A DNA stretch of 64,000 nucleotides from the NCBI GenBank assembly GCA_034509425.1, contig JAVTVJ010000229.1, forward strand, positions 992,001-1,056,000, in the 5' to 3' direction. Made by a program: the position numbers and the translations under genes. Each line of letters begins with the position of its first letter. Position 1 is the first letter of the stretch. The stretch is from Eopsaltria australis (Eukaryota; Chordata; Aves; Passeriformes; Petroicidae). The notes under the pieces are model-generated. The model was not told where the DNA came from, made no database searches, and saw nothing but the letters and a program-made list of their open reading frames with translations. Below, piece after piece: positions 46,423 to 57,090 of the stretch.

Positions 46423-49400
46423 GTACGTGAGCTCCAAGTGAGCACAAAATCCTTCTGTTTCTCTGCTGCAGCTCGTCCCTTTGCTTGGGAGATTTGTGCC
46501 TCAAGCCTTGGTGGTTGTCTTAGGAAAGCCCAGCTTTTTTTTTGCCAAGGTTGTTATCAAGGTGATTGAAGTATTTGAAGGAAATTCTGGTCTCAAAAAC
46601 AATTGAGAACCAGAACCAGCAGCAAGAACTTTTTCTTCTCGTTGGCTTTCTGTACCTCTGAGGGTGCTGCAGTACAGTTATTGTAATAGATTACATTTCC
46701 CTTGGAAGGGATCCAAACCTCACCTAATTTCTACAAAACACAATTTTTTTGCCTGATTTGAGGAGTGGAGTGATTTCACCAAGTACCTGACACTGACCAA
46801 GTGCCTTTTGCAAAGTTTTGCTGACAGTTATTTGCTTGCAGAATAACTTTGGTTCGAGCTGCCTGGTTGTGTGCAGGGGAAGAGAGCTGAGAGCTGTTCC
46901 TGGATATGCAGTGCATCCATGAGTGTTTGTCCTGCTGGCTCTCTTGAAGGTTGCTGCTGGTTCATCTGTAGCCTCAGGGAACATTTCCTGTAGTTTTGTC
47001 CCAGCTTCAATCAGCAAGAAATGCAGCTCTTCCAGTAGGACTGGTTTTATTAGAAATGAGAAAAAATCCCTAGGGTATGTCAGATTATTTCCTAAAACTC
47101 AGGGCAGCTCCTTTAGAAATGAGCTGTAAGGGGGCTCATTCTGCTCCTGCTTTCCTCACAGTGACATTTTGTGGCACCTCATGAAGAGCAGATGTTGACC
47201 ATGGTTGGATCTGCCTCTGTTTCAGATCACCCCTAACACAACTTTCAGATGCACTGGACTGAACATCTCCGGAGTTCCTGATGGAGTCCCAAACACCACC
47301 CAGAACCTGGACCTCAGCTTCAGCAATCTGAAATCACTGGGGTCAAATTATTTTGCATCAGTGCCTGAGCTGCAGCTTCTGGATCTCTCAAGGTAATGGG
47401 ATCTATTAAATGGATGCTGGTTATTTTTTCTTCACCAGCTGGGCTGCAATGGTGGCTTATTTTGGGGTCTATTTGCCTTGGCTGTTTGTTTATTTTTTTC
47501 CCTTTTTTCTTGTGACTTTGCCCCCGTGTCTGTCATTTTGCACATCCCGTGGGGAAGTGATGTGCAGCTTTTAGTCCAGTCACTGAGTACACACCCTCCA
47601 CTCAGAGCTAGGTCTGTCAGTCTCATCTTGTAGGTTGGGATGTGAGAAGGAGGAGGAAGATGTTTCTCTTGTCTGTGAACAAAAAAAATGTCAGACTTTT
47701 CACTGTTACAAAAACTCTGAAGTGGAACATCTTGGGTGAGCTGTTTTTCTAATCACAGTTTAAAAAAAATAACATGAAGGTACATTCATTTTCTAAAAGG
47801 CTGTTTTAAAATATCAACATATTCTCCTTTCCCTTCTCCTCACATATCTGGGGGAGGCCTATTAGCAAATTTGAATTGATGTATAATTTCCATTGACTTC
47901 AGACAACAGTTTCTCTGGGTAAATTGTTTCCCTGAGAAATGTCACTCAGTCCCGTCACAGCTCCAGCTCCAGAGTGGCTGAGTGGCAGAGCACGTTTGCT
48001 GTGAGGCGCTGCCTGGATTATTAAACTGATTCTGCTGGGATTCACTGCAGGATGGATTTGGGTCTCAGATTCTGCATCTTCTCACTTGAAACAAACCACC
48101 CTTGTTTTCACCTCTTCCTTTTCTCCTTCAGAGCCAGCACAGCCTGGGGTTTGCTCCCTCTGAGCCACCAGCAGACACCAACTGCTGACAGAGCTGTGAG
48201 CCCTCCACAGCTGCACTGCTCTGGTGCCAGTGGGGCTGCCCTGATGTGGCTGAGGGGGCAGTCTGAGGGCTGTGGGGGTGCAAGGGATGAGGGAATGCTG
48301 GATCTGGTTGGCTCTTCCATCAGTGATGGTCATCACAATGTCACTTTGGCCTAAACTGAAAGCCAGGATTGTCCTTTCCCACTGCCTGCACAAGCCTTTG
48401 ATCTTCAGCAGTTCTCCTGCTTTGAATTTAGGACTGGAGAAGGAGGAGAGGAGGAGGTGAGAGGAGGTCTCCTGCTGGAGAAGCATTCCCTTTGCACATC
48501 CAGGGATGCTGGCTCTGCCCAGCACAGCAAAGCCAGACCAGCCCCCAGTGTAGGATGTCACACCAGCACTCAGTGAACAAGGAAAGGACAGTGTTTGTTT
48601 CATGCACTTTTATTTTCTTTTCATGCCCAACAGGTGCCACCTCCATACAATAGAAGATAATTCCTTTATGGATCTCCATGAACTTTCCACCTTGATTTTA
48701 ACTGCCAATTCCCTTCAGTACCTGGGGAAAGCAGCTTTCCATGGCTTAACATCTCTGAAAAAACTGGTTCTGGTGGAGACCAACAGAACCTCTCTGTCTG
48801 AGCTGCCCATTGGCCACTTGCATACTCTGCAGGAGCTGAATTTAGGGCACAACAGCATCACTTCACTGAAGCTTCCCGAGTATTTTGCCAACATGACCTC
48901 CCTGAGGCACCTGAGCTTTTTCTCTAACAAGATCACATCTATCTCCCGAGGAGACCTTGATGCCCTGAGGGGAGGGAACAGGCTCAACCTCACCCTGGTG
49001 CTTTCCTTGAACAACATAAAATCCATAGAGCCGGGGGCCTTTGCAGGGATTCACCTCGCTGAGCTGGCTCTCATGTCTGCTTTTGAGAACTTCATGATGC
49101 AAACTTCTCTGCAGGGCCTGGCTGGTTTGCAGGTCAGCAGACTCATAGTTGGGGAATTCAGCGACAGTGAGAGGCTGCAGGACTTTGAGAAGGGGCTCTT
49201 GAATGGGCTGTGCCAGGTACAGATGGAAGAGTTTGTCTTTATGTTCTTCGGGGGCTTTGAGGATAACACAGACACGCTCTTTAACTGCATAGGCAATGTC
49301 TCCACCATTCGTTTGGTGGGCCTCGGGCTTAAGGAGATATCACAGGTTCCTGTGTGGTCTAAAGTGAAGCAGCTGGAATGCAAGAAATGTGATTTTCATA

Positions 49401-50890
49401 ACGTGCCCTCCATGAGGCTGTCGTTTTTCAAGGAACTGAGAGTGCTTCGTATTACCAAGAACAAACGACTAAAAAATTTTGATGACAAATTTGAGGGTCT
49501 CAGTAACCTGGAGGTCATGGATTTGAGTGAGAATAGGCTCACCTTTAGTAGATGCTGCTCCCTTCAGTTTAAAAATTGTCCGAATTTGAAACACTTGAAC
49601 TTAAGCTTCAATTCGAATATCATATTGAATGGAGATTTCACTAATGTGAAGAATTTGTTATATCTGGACCTTCAGCACACAACTTTAAATGGTCCTGGCT
49701 CCTTCCCTGTCTTTCTGTCCCTTCATAGACTGATTTACCTTGATATTTCCCACACCAAAACCGAAGTTAAATCCCAGTGCACATTTTGTGGCTTGAACTC
49801 TTTGCGAGTGCTCAAGATGGCAGGGAACTTCTTTGAGGGCAATAAGCTGGCAAACAACTTCAAAAACCTAAGTCACCTCCACACCTTGGACATTTCAAGC
49901 TGCAAATTAGAACACGTGGATCAGAGTACTTTTGATGCCCTCTCTGAGCTAGAAGAGCTATATATCAGCAACAATAAGCTCTTGACCTTCGATCCTGGAG
50001 TCTACCAGCCCCTCCAAGCCCTCAGGGTTCTGGATTTCAGCAGAAACCAGCTGACTGTTCTCTTGGACTCAGCCAGGAAAATCCTGCCTGACAGCCTGGT
50101 CCGGTTGGATATCTCTCAAAACCTCTTTGACTGCTCCTGTGTGTACCTGGAATTTCTGAAATGGACCCAGGAAGAGCAGGAGCTGCTGCAGAACAAGGAG
50201 CTGATGCTGTGCCACACGCCCTCATACGTGGTCAACGTGAGCCTGCCAAGCTTTGACCTCTCCTCCTGCCACGTCAGTGCAGGCAAAGTTGCCTCCTCAG
50301 TGGTTGGGTTGCTCTGTGTAATAACGCTCCTCCTCCTCGTTTACAAGTACTACTTCCAGCTCTACTACTCTGTGGTGCTGCTCAGTGGGTGCAAACACTC
50401 TGCAGAGAGAGGTGACACCTACGATGCCTTTGTCATCCACTCCAGCAAAGACCAGGAGTGGGTGATAAGGGAGCTGGTGGAACCCTTGGAAGGAGGAACA
50501 CCTCCCTTCCACCTGTGTCTGTACTACAGGGACTTCCTGCCAGGGGTGCCCATTGTCACCAACATCATCCAGGAGGGTTTCCTCAGTAGCAGGAATGTCA
50601 TCGCTGTCGTCTCCAAGGATTTCCTGGAGAGCAAGTGGTGCAGCTTTGAGTTTGACATTGCCCAGTCCTGGCAGCTGGTGGAGGGAAAGACTGGGATTAT
50701 CATGGTTGTGCTGGAAGATGTGGATAAGGCCCTCCTGAGGCAGAGGCTGGGGCTGTCCCGGTACCTGAGGAGGAACACCTATCTGGAGTGGAAAGACAAG
50801 GAAATCAGCAAGCACATCTTCTGGAGGCAGCTGACAGGAGTGCTGCTGGAAGGCAAAAATTGGTACCAAGAGGAGGTAAAACTCATGTGA
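46318..50890 (+). CDS. TLR4: Toll-like receptor 4, three coding exons
   Basis: Innate immune receptor that, with MD-2, senses bacterial lipopolysaccharide at the cell surface and signals through TIR adaptors such as MyD88. Coding sequence is join(46318..46422, 47226..47392, 48634..50890), 2529 nt, 842 residues plus TGA. All four splice sites are GT/AG and the frame is kept: intron 1 is phase 0, and intron 2 splits the Arg-91 codon. Visible order: hydrophobic signal peptide (about 1-27); N-terminal cysteine cap (C28, C33, C44); leucine-rich repeats; C-terminal LRR cap (C591, C593, C617, C636); transmembrane helix (about 643-662); TIR domain (about 685-828). The TIR has box 1 YDAFVIHSS, the BB loop RDFLPGVPI with P727 at the position of the signalling-critical proline of mammalian TLR4, and box 3 F820-W821. 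Sequons at N39, N48 and N58 suggest glycosylation. Exon structure (two short exons, one long) and length match avian TLR4. The start was chosen because it opens the signal peptide and has A at -3. No frameshift or early stop. Confidence 0.97.
47226..47392 (+). other. TLR4: TLR4 coding exon 2 (first LRR)
   Basis: 167 nt encoding residues 36-90 and two bases of codon 91. The acceptor is CTGTTTCAG and the donor AG|GTAATG. The product carries three N-glycosylation sequons (N39, N48, N58) and the first leucine-rich repeats, ending in the LRR signature LQLLDLSR. Intron 2 (47393-48633, 1241 bp) follows. The size and position match the short second exon of vertebrate TLR4. Confidence 0.93.
48634..50890 (+). 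other. TLR4: TLR4 coding exon 3 (LRRs, TM, TIR)
   Basis: 2257 nt of uninterrupted coding sequence after a pyrimidine-rich acceptor ending CCCAACAG. Its first base completes the Arg-91 codon. It encodes the remaining ectodomain, the transmembrane helix and the TIR domain. The open frame runs upstream to an ATG at 48602 inside the intron, but that stretch is not coding because the splice acceptor lies between. The protein ends about 14 residues after the TIR domain. Confidence 0.95.
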
Positions 50891-52480
50891 AGAGAAAGAA
50901 GGGTTCTCTCTCCCCATCTGCACCTGGTGGATGGTGCTCAGAAGCTGCTTCTTCTGTTGCTGTTCTGAGTAAGGAGTGGATAGAGGCACTGCCAAAACAC
51001 TGCAGGAATTCCTGCCTTGCTGGTCACCTTTTCTTGAGGGAATTTGCAAGTTAAGGCGTGACAAGAGCCAGAAGAGCTGCCTGAGCTCCGTGTTTGCCCA
51101 TGACTGTCACCCACAAGTGGCCCAGCAGCACCTCAGGTCTGGTGGGTCAGGGAACAGACCAAAGCTCTCACTGTCACCTGGCTGCTTCTGAAACTGGGTT
51201 TGGGTCCTGAGACCATTTACCCAGAGGAACTTCACAGTCTGCTACTTTGAGTGGACCCCAGAATCTCAAAGGCAGAGTAAAGACAGGATTCTTGGCGCTA
51301 AAAATGATGTGAAACAGAAACAAAGTTTGGATTCTGAAAGTCTTGTGCCTGCCTCCATGGGCACCATGACTCAGGGGACAAGCCCTCCAGAGAGCAATGG
51401 GACATCCTACAGCCCAGCTGGCAGCTGCTCAGGGAACCTGAGTAGTTTTGTCATCAGGGAGGGAGGTTTCTGTTGGTGGCAAATTTCCCCAACACGTTTC
51501 TTTCAGTTTTCTTTGCACCAAGACCAAATATTGAAACGATCACCTGAAAATCTTACTTATTCTCAGACTATATAGCATTTGAGAGGGCAGTTTGGGTTTC
51601 TTTGGGGGACAAGAAATGTGTAACACCTTTAAAGTCAAATATTCTTTGTTCCCACTGCTTCTCCTCACCCAGTGTTTGTGGGTATACTCTGGGACTGCCC
51701 TAAGTGAGCAAAATTGAGCCTGATCTAAGTGTTTTGATGTTTACAGCCAGCCAGTTCTAGGTTAAGCTTTTTCACTCTCTGGACCAGCCTTAATTCACTG
51801 TTGGAAGGGGCTGCAGGAGCCTCCAGGGTTTGAAGTGGAGTTCAGATCTGCCTGTCTGCTCAGCCTTCCCCAGGGCTCAGCTGCCACCTGGAACAGCACT
51901 GGCTGGGGGAGTTTTGCCTGTGTTTCACTGAGAACGCGCCTGACATTTTGCAGGGAGAAGAGATAGAGGGGAAAAGTCTTGGTTAGCTGAAGTAGATGTA
52001 CCCCAGCACTGTCCTGAATCAAGGGAAGGGAAGTCTCAATGCCATGGAATCATCTCACAGGGCACCCCATGGATGTGTGGGGTATTGGATGGGGCACGGG
52101 TATTGCTCTCTTTTTACCAAAGGCTTTGGTTGGGATTAATCTCTGGATTACTCTGGTCTTAATCTTGCAAATCCTCCTGTAATCGGTGATGTTCTGCAGA
52201 GGTAAAACAGAAGCGCTGAGTGGTGAATCAGATCTGTTATTTATCCTCTCACTTTCCTAAGCAGCAGACAGGGACATTTCCATGGAAGCAGGATCAGGGA
52301 TCAACATCAGACATTATTGGATAGAGAGGGAGAGCCAGTTCCAGGCCTCGTGCTGGCAGGAGTTGAATCACAGCTCCCTCCCTGTGTGCTGTGTCAGACA
52401 ACACTACCAAAACCCCCACAGCCCTCCGTAAGCTTTTCTTGTGACTCAGGAAATGAAGCTTTAATAAAACTAAGCTTGAT
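50891..52480 (+). other. TLR4: probable TLR4 3' untranslated region
   Basis: Extends from the stop codon to just after the first AATAAA (52463). Contains only isolated ATTTA motifs, no clustered AU-rich element. No repeat was recognised within it. The extent is inferred; RNA data would settle it. Confidence 0.45.
52463..52468 (+). other. candidate TLR4 polyadenylation signal
   Basis: AATAAA, the first canonical AATAAA or ATTAAA I see after the TLR4 stop, followed by T/G-rich sequence (TGATGCTGTG) within about 30 bases. It would give a 3' UTR of roughly 1.6 kb. An earlier non-canonical site cannot be excluded. Confidence 0.5.
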
Positions 52481-54552
52481 GCTGTGTTCCCTTGCCCAGA
52501 GACTTTGTTCTGCATCTGCTAAATACAATTCCAACAGTTCCCAAAATGAAGTTCTCCTCACCTCTGCTGGGATTGATGGGTCCTGCAGACCTTCCTCCCC
52601 ATCTTCCACCTCCTCCAGGGACAGAGGCAGCAGGAGATGGTGGGGGACAGCAAACCAGGGCACAGCTCGAGGTTCCCTGGACTGAGGCCAAAGGAGAGCA
52701 CAGAGGACGAAGCAAACATTTCAGCAGCTCCAAGTTAAATTGGGAAACAAAAGAGGAAAAGATTAAATAGAGTGGGAGTTCCTGCTCCTGAATTGAGCAG
52801 CGCTGAAGATGCATTTCTCCTTCGCTCTTTCTCTCTGTGGCTCCTCTGCAAACAATTCAGTGGATGTGTATTTCTGGCACAAAGCACAGAGTCCTATGAT
52901 TCTTGATTGTAATTATAACAATGAGTTTCAGAAAGCCTGCGAGTGGTTCTGAGCATTTATGAAAGGGATTTAGGACAGTATTGTTTAAAAAGTCGATGTT
53001 TTTTTGAATATCAAAGCAACCTTAGGAGAGCTGGAGTGATGCTGAGATGAGGCTCCCAAAAGTACATTTTAAAAAGAAACTGGTCACTTGTTTCTCTCTT
53101 CCTATTCAGAGTCTCCACAGCAGAGATGGATATGTGAATTGCTCCTGGTTTCCTTATTGTCCAAGAAAAACTCCCAAAACCCATCATAACTTCAGCTCTG
53201 ACCCTCTCTGACCCTTCCAGCCTGACCCACTCTGTGATTCTGTGACTGCCCAGGCAGTGCCTGTCTCCTCTACACTGAGGTTTAAGAGTCCAAGATGGAC
53301 AAGACTGTGTGAACAATTCTATTTTCACCATTTACCCAGCAGAGAAACAGCAGATTTTCTTTTTTTTGGAAGTCTCAAAACATCTTTCCCCAATACTAGA
53401 AATGGGGGAATGTTGTGGTTCCCACAGAAACGCACGTGTTCATTTGCTTTCATTGTAGGAAGGGAATGTCCAAAGGAAAACTCAACGTTCTCATGTTTCT
53501 AAAGGAAAATTCAACATTCTCATTTTCCAAAGCTGTTGGTGTGCACTGTTTGAAACTGCCCACCCTGCAGCAAGTGGCTTTGACAGGATCAACTCACTGG
53601 GTGGAGAAATGAGCAGCCAAGCAAACCCCTGTGCAGGTCTGCATTCATCTCCCATGTAAACACCTGGCCACATTCCAGTTATTAAAGCATCTCTTTTGCC
53701 CAGGTCACAAAAACAGATGGAGACAAATCTCCAAAGGGCTGCAATGGGGATGTGCCCTGATTTCACTCTGAGCTTCATTTGGCCCATTCAAAATGCCAGG
53801 ACAGAGGCAGCTCTGCACTTCCTTGCCTCGTGGAGGGTGCTGTCCCTGGGGCAGGACATCCTGGTGGGCTGGCACTGTCACCAAGCTGAGCTTTGCAGCA
53901 GCAGCAGAGCCTGCCCTCATCAGTGTGGCTGCATTTGTGCTCCCCACACTGCAGCAGCTGGAAAAAACCAGAGGCACGTGCAGTCCTTCCCACCTGGATG
54001 TGGCTGCCTGCAGGAGTGAGAACGCTCCCCTGGCCTCCCTGAGCAGGAGCACACATTTCCAGTGTCACTTAAAAACCCAGCAGAACGAGGAAAAGCAGCT
54101 GCTTTCCCTGGGCCAACTGGTGCTTGACAGGAACAGGTTGGATCTTCTCAGGGAGAGCGTTTGTCCTTTGGGAAATGCTATTTTGTAGGTGGTTCATGGA
54201 ATTTAATGAGGTGGTGTGGTGAATCTATGGAATGGGAATTGTCACTGCAGAGTTTCTGTGTTGCATGGGGCTGTGATTTTGGAACAGATATTTTTCATGG
54301 AAACAGTGATTTTAAAAAATGCTTCAGAGGGGCTGAAAAGAGGATTTCTAATAAAAGTTAAATTGCTCCACAATGTAATTTTAAAAAATGTCTGCTTAAG
54401 CTTAGGCTGTTGTTTTTCAGAGTACATTTTCATTTTAAAATTTGTTTCTATTTACACAATCTGACTAGCCTCCCAAAACAACACCAAAATGTAAAAATAT
54501 TCCCCACACACTCAAAATAAAAACCCTGGATTTCATTTTGTGGGAAAAATAC
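52481..54552. other. non-coding sequence, no gene seen
   Basis: Apart from the short CR1-like end at 53195, nothing recognised. Confidence 0.55.
53195..53247 (+). mobile_element. short CR1-like 3' end
   Basis: GACCCTTCCAGCCTGACCCA followed by CTCTGTGATTCTGTGA resembles the terminal ~50 bp of CR1, including the ATTCTGTG unit. Too short for high confidence. Confidence 0.5.
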
Positions 54553-54624
54553 TTTTTTGTTTGTTTGTTTGTTTGTTTGTTTGTTTTTGTTGTTGTTTGT
54601 TTTTTTGGGTTTTTTTTTGTTTTA
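54553..54624. repeat. poly(T)/(TTTG)n tract
   Basis: Seven or so TTTG units followed by GTTGTTG and T-runs. Simple repeat; resembles the tract at 35858. Confidence 0.9.
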
Positions 54625-55262
54625 TAACATGCTGACAAGTATGCTTGGCAAAATGGAAATTCCTTTTCTATGACAGCTCTCACCGTGACCCTCTCAGAGT
54701 CAAACCTTCACCTGCCTGTGCCCCATGTGCAGCTCAGGCAGCAAAAACCACTGACGAATCCCTGGAATGAATTCCACTAAGTGCCTTTTGCAAAACATCT
54801 CGAGTAGGTGCAGTGGATCGATAGGAACTGCCTGAGAGCAGCTGAACAGGGGGAGGAAAGAAGCAATTCCTTAATAAGTTGTTCTTTGCCATCACCCAGC
54901 TCAGGCTGGGAATTGGGACAAATGACAGCAGAGCACGATTTGCAGAGAGGAGCCCATCTGCCAGGAGCTCTCACCTTCCTCAGCCTCAAGGTCACCCAGA
55001 GGGCACAGTCGATAATGCACCAGCCTGGAGCTCGCTGTGCTGCTCTGAACACACACAGAAACATTGCATAATTGAGGACAGCTCTGTTAGAACACCTGGA
55101 AAGCAAGAGAAAGGGAAGAAAATGAATAGGGAAGGTATCAGTGCAGGATCTCGGGGTGGGAAAGTGGTCAGGGTTTAGCTGGGTGGGTGCCAGGTGCTGG
55201 AGGTGGTTTGGTCCCAGGGTTTCCAGCACTCACCGAAGCACCAGAAGGCAGAAGGTTCATGG

Positions 55263-55670
55263 TGAAAGGAATAACGGAGATTTGCCTTTACAAACAAACT
55301 GTGGGTCTGCTGGTAAATAAAGTTAGATACTGAGAGGTGAAAGAAACAATGGGAAGAACAATAAATTCCATAAGGAATTCCACTGAGTGACACAAGGGAA
55401 GGACAAAGGGGGGGATTATACATTAGAGGGGGGTCTTTATTAGGTGATTTGTGAAGTCTGTACCTCTCAAGCACCTCAGCCAATGGGGAAAGAGAGAGGG
55501 AAATGCAGCCAGGAAACTGGGATTAAAAGGAGGCTGCAACCCCTAAAAATTTGAGAGACCCCATGGGAAATGCCCCATGGGCTCTCCCTTTATTCAGATA
55601 AAGTTTCAGGACTCCTCTGTCTCCTTTTTGGACATAAACCTCTGGTGTTTGTGCATTAATTTTCCTGACA
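55263..55670 (+). mobile_element. solo LTR of an endogenous retrovirus, copy C
   Basis: A 408-bp member of the family, closest to copy A in sequence but with a single U3 unit, which explains the ~105-bp shorter length. CCAAT box at 55480-55484 and TATA-like ATTAAAA at 55522-55528. The ends are TGAAAGG and CTGACA; no clear target duplication is seen. It lies about 4.4 kb downstream of the TLR4 stop codon, in the same orientation. Confidence 0.78.
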
Positions 55671-56845
55671 GTGATGAGTGTGTAAGTGCTACTTTTTCAC
55701 GTGATGATAAGAGGGATGGAAATGAGCATTGCACGGGTTCCAGCCATGTTTTGGTGGGGACAGGATGGAGACTGGCAGCCCTTGGGGTCCAGCAGGGACA
55801 GGTGACTGCGATGAAAGAACTTCAGCATCCCTGGAGGGCAAAAGAAGCCCAGATCTGCCTTTGTGCCTGCCAGCCTACCCAAAACACAGAGGGAGTGACC
55901 TTTGGTCACTCACCTTTTGTGTGACCAAACCCTTGACCATGTGGACAAATCAAACAGCAGGGAGGGAGCATTCAAACTCCACACTTCCAAAATCCTCCCA
56001 GCAGAGCTGTTCCAAGTACATTTGTTGTTGGTGATGGGAGATCCTCAGCTGGGCCAAAGTGTCACCCTGTAGGATTGGGGTTCCACGGCCCTCCAGCCAG
56101 AGGATTTCTGAGGATAACAACAGCAGCCTCCTCTGCCTGCAGCTCCTTGCTCCCTTATCGCCGCATCTCGAGTACTACTGCGCAAATAACAATAGGGTAT
56201 CGTTAGGCAAAAGAGATTTAATTGCAGCCTACACTCCCTGAGAGGGTAAGATCGGCTTTTCTCCAGATCTAATCTTCATTCTTCATCCTTTCTTCCCCCC
56301 CCCTCATCCTTTCCCTCTCCTCGAAGTTTCTCTTTTCTGTCTTTCCCAGCCAACCGCAAGTGACCAACATAAAACGTCAGAAAGAGGGAGGGGTGTCCTT
56401 GTCACTTCTTCTTTTTCTACAATTTTGAATAGCCTTTAAATCCTTTGGAGTGTTCTGTCCCACAAGAAAGGATTAGCAGTAATTCCCCTGCCATCTCTTG
56501 CTTCCGACGCTCTGACAATTCATTCTCCCGAGATCCCCTAAACTCACCGCTGAATACATTAACAGAGGACACGGAGCGGGCTTTGGGACAGTGACATCCC
56601 ATGTCCCCCCTCCCTGCAGCCTGCTGGTCCAGCCGAACACACCCTCCCATCCACTTCGGGCTCCTGGATCAGCTCTTCTACTCCTCACCGGCCCAAAACA
56701 ACCCCAAACTTGCCCGATGTGGGATGCTCTGGGTGGTTCAGCTCCCCCTGCGAGATTCACAAGGCGACGCCTGGATCTCACTCTCCTTTCCATGTCTCCC
56801 GATGGATCTGGTGGGACAGATCCCCCTCCCATGTTCCGATTGCAA
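55671..56845. other. non-coding sequence with candidate conserved element
   Basis: About 56150-56280 (CGCCGCATCTCGAG, ACTGCGCAAATAAC, GGTATCGTTAGGC, GATTTAATTGCAG) combines retained CpGs with homeodomain-type motifs and could be a conserved element; untested. Confidence 0.35.
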
Positions 56846-56853
56846 TCCCTCTC

Positions 56854-56884
<31 letters not shown>

Positions 56885-57090
56885 CTTTTCTTTTCTTTTC
56901 TTTTCTTTTCTTTTCTTTTCTTTTCTTTTCTTTTCTTTTCTTTTCTTTTCTTCTCTTCTCTTCTCTTTTCTTTTCTTTTCTTTTCTTTTCTTTTTTCTTT
57001 CCCCTTTCCCTTCCCTTCCCTTCCCTTCCCTTCCCTTCCCTTCCCTTCCCTTCCCTTCCCTTCCCTTCCCTTCCCTTCCCTTCCCTTCCC
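56846..57090. repeat. compound (TTTTC)n-(TTCCC)n pyrimidine tract
   Basis: 245 consecutive pyrimidines on the + strand with no purine. TTTTC units come first, with a few TTCTC variants at about 56951-56965, then TTCCC units from about 57001. The mirror-like homopurine/homopyrimidine structure is of the kind that can form triplex (H-DNA). Long open frames on both strands here are produced by the repeat. Confidence 0.97.

Noticed and set aside
48602..48633. ATG at 48602 as an alternative TLR4 start
   Set aside because: It lies in the intron 2 polypyrimidine/acceptor region; the true exon begins at 48634 after CCCAACAG. Starting here would drop the signal peptide.
50297..51064. 255-codon minus-strand frame opposite the TLR4 TIR region
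   Set aside because: Shadow of the strongly codon-biased TLR4 exon 3; no recognisable domain and no promoter.
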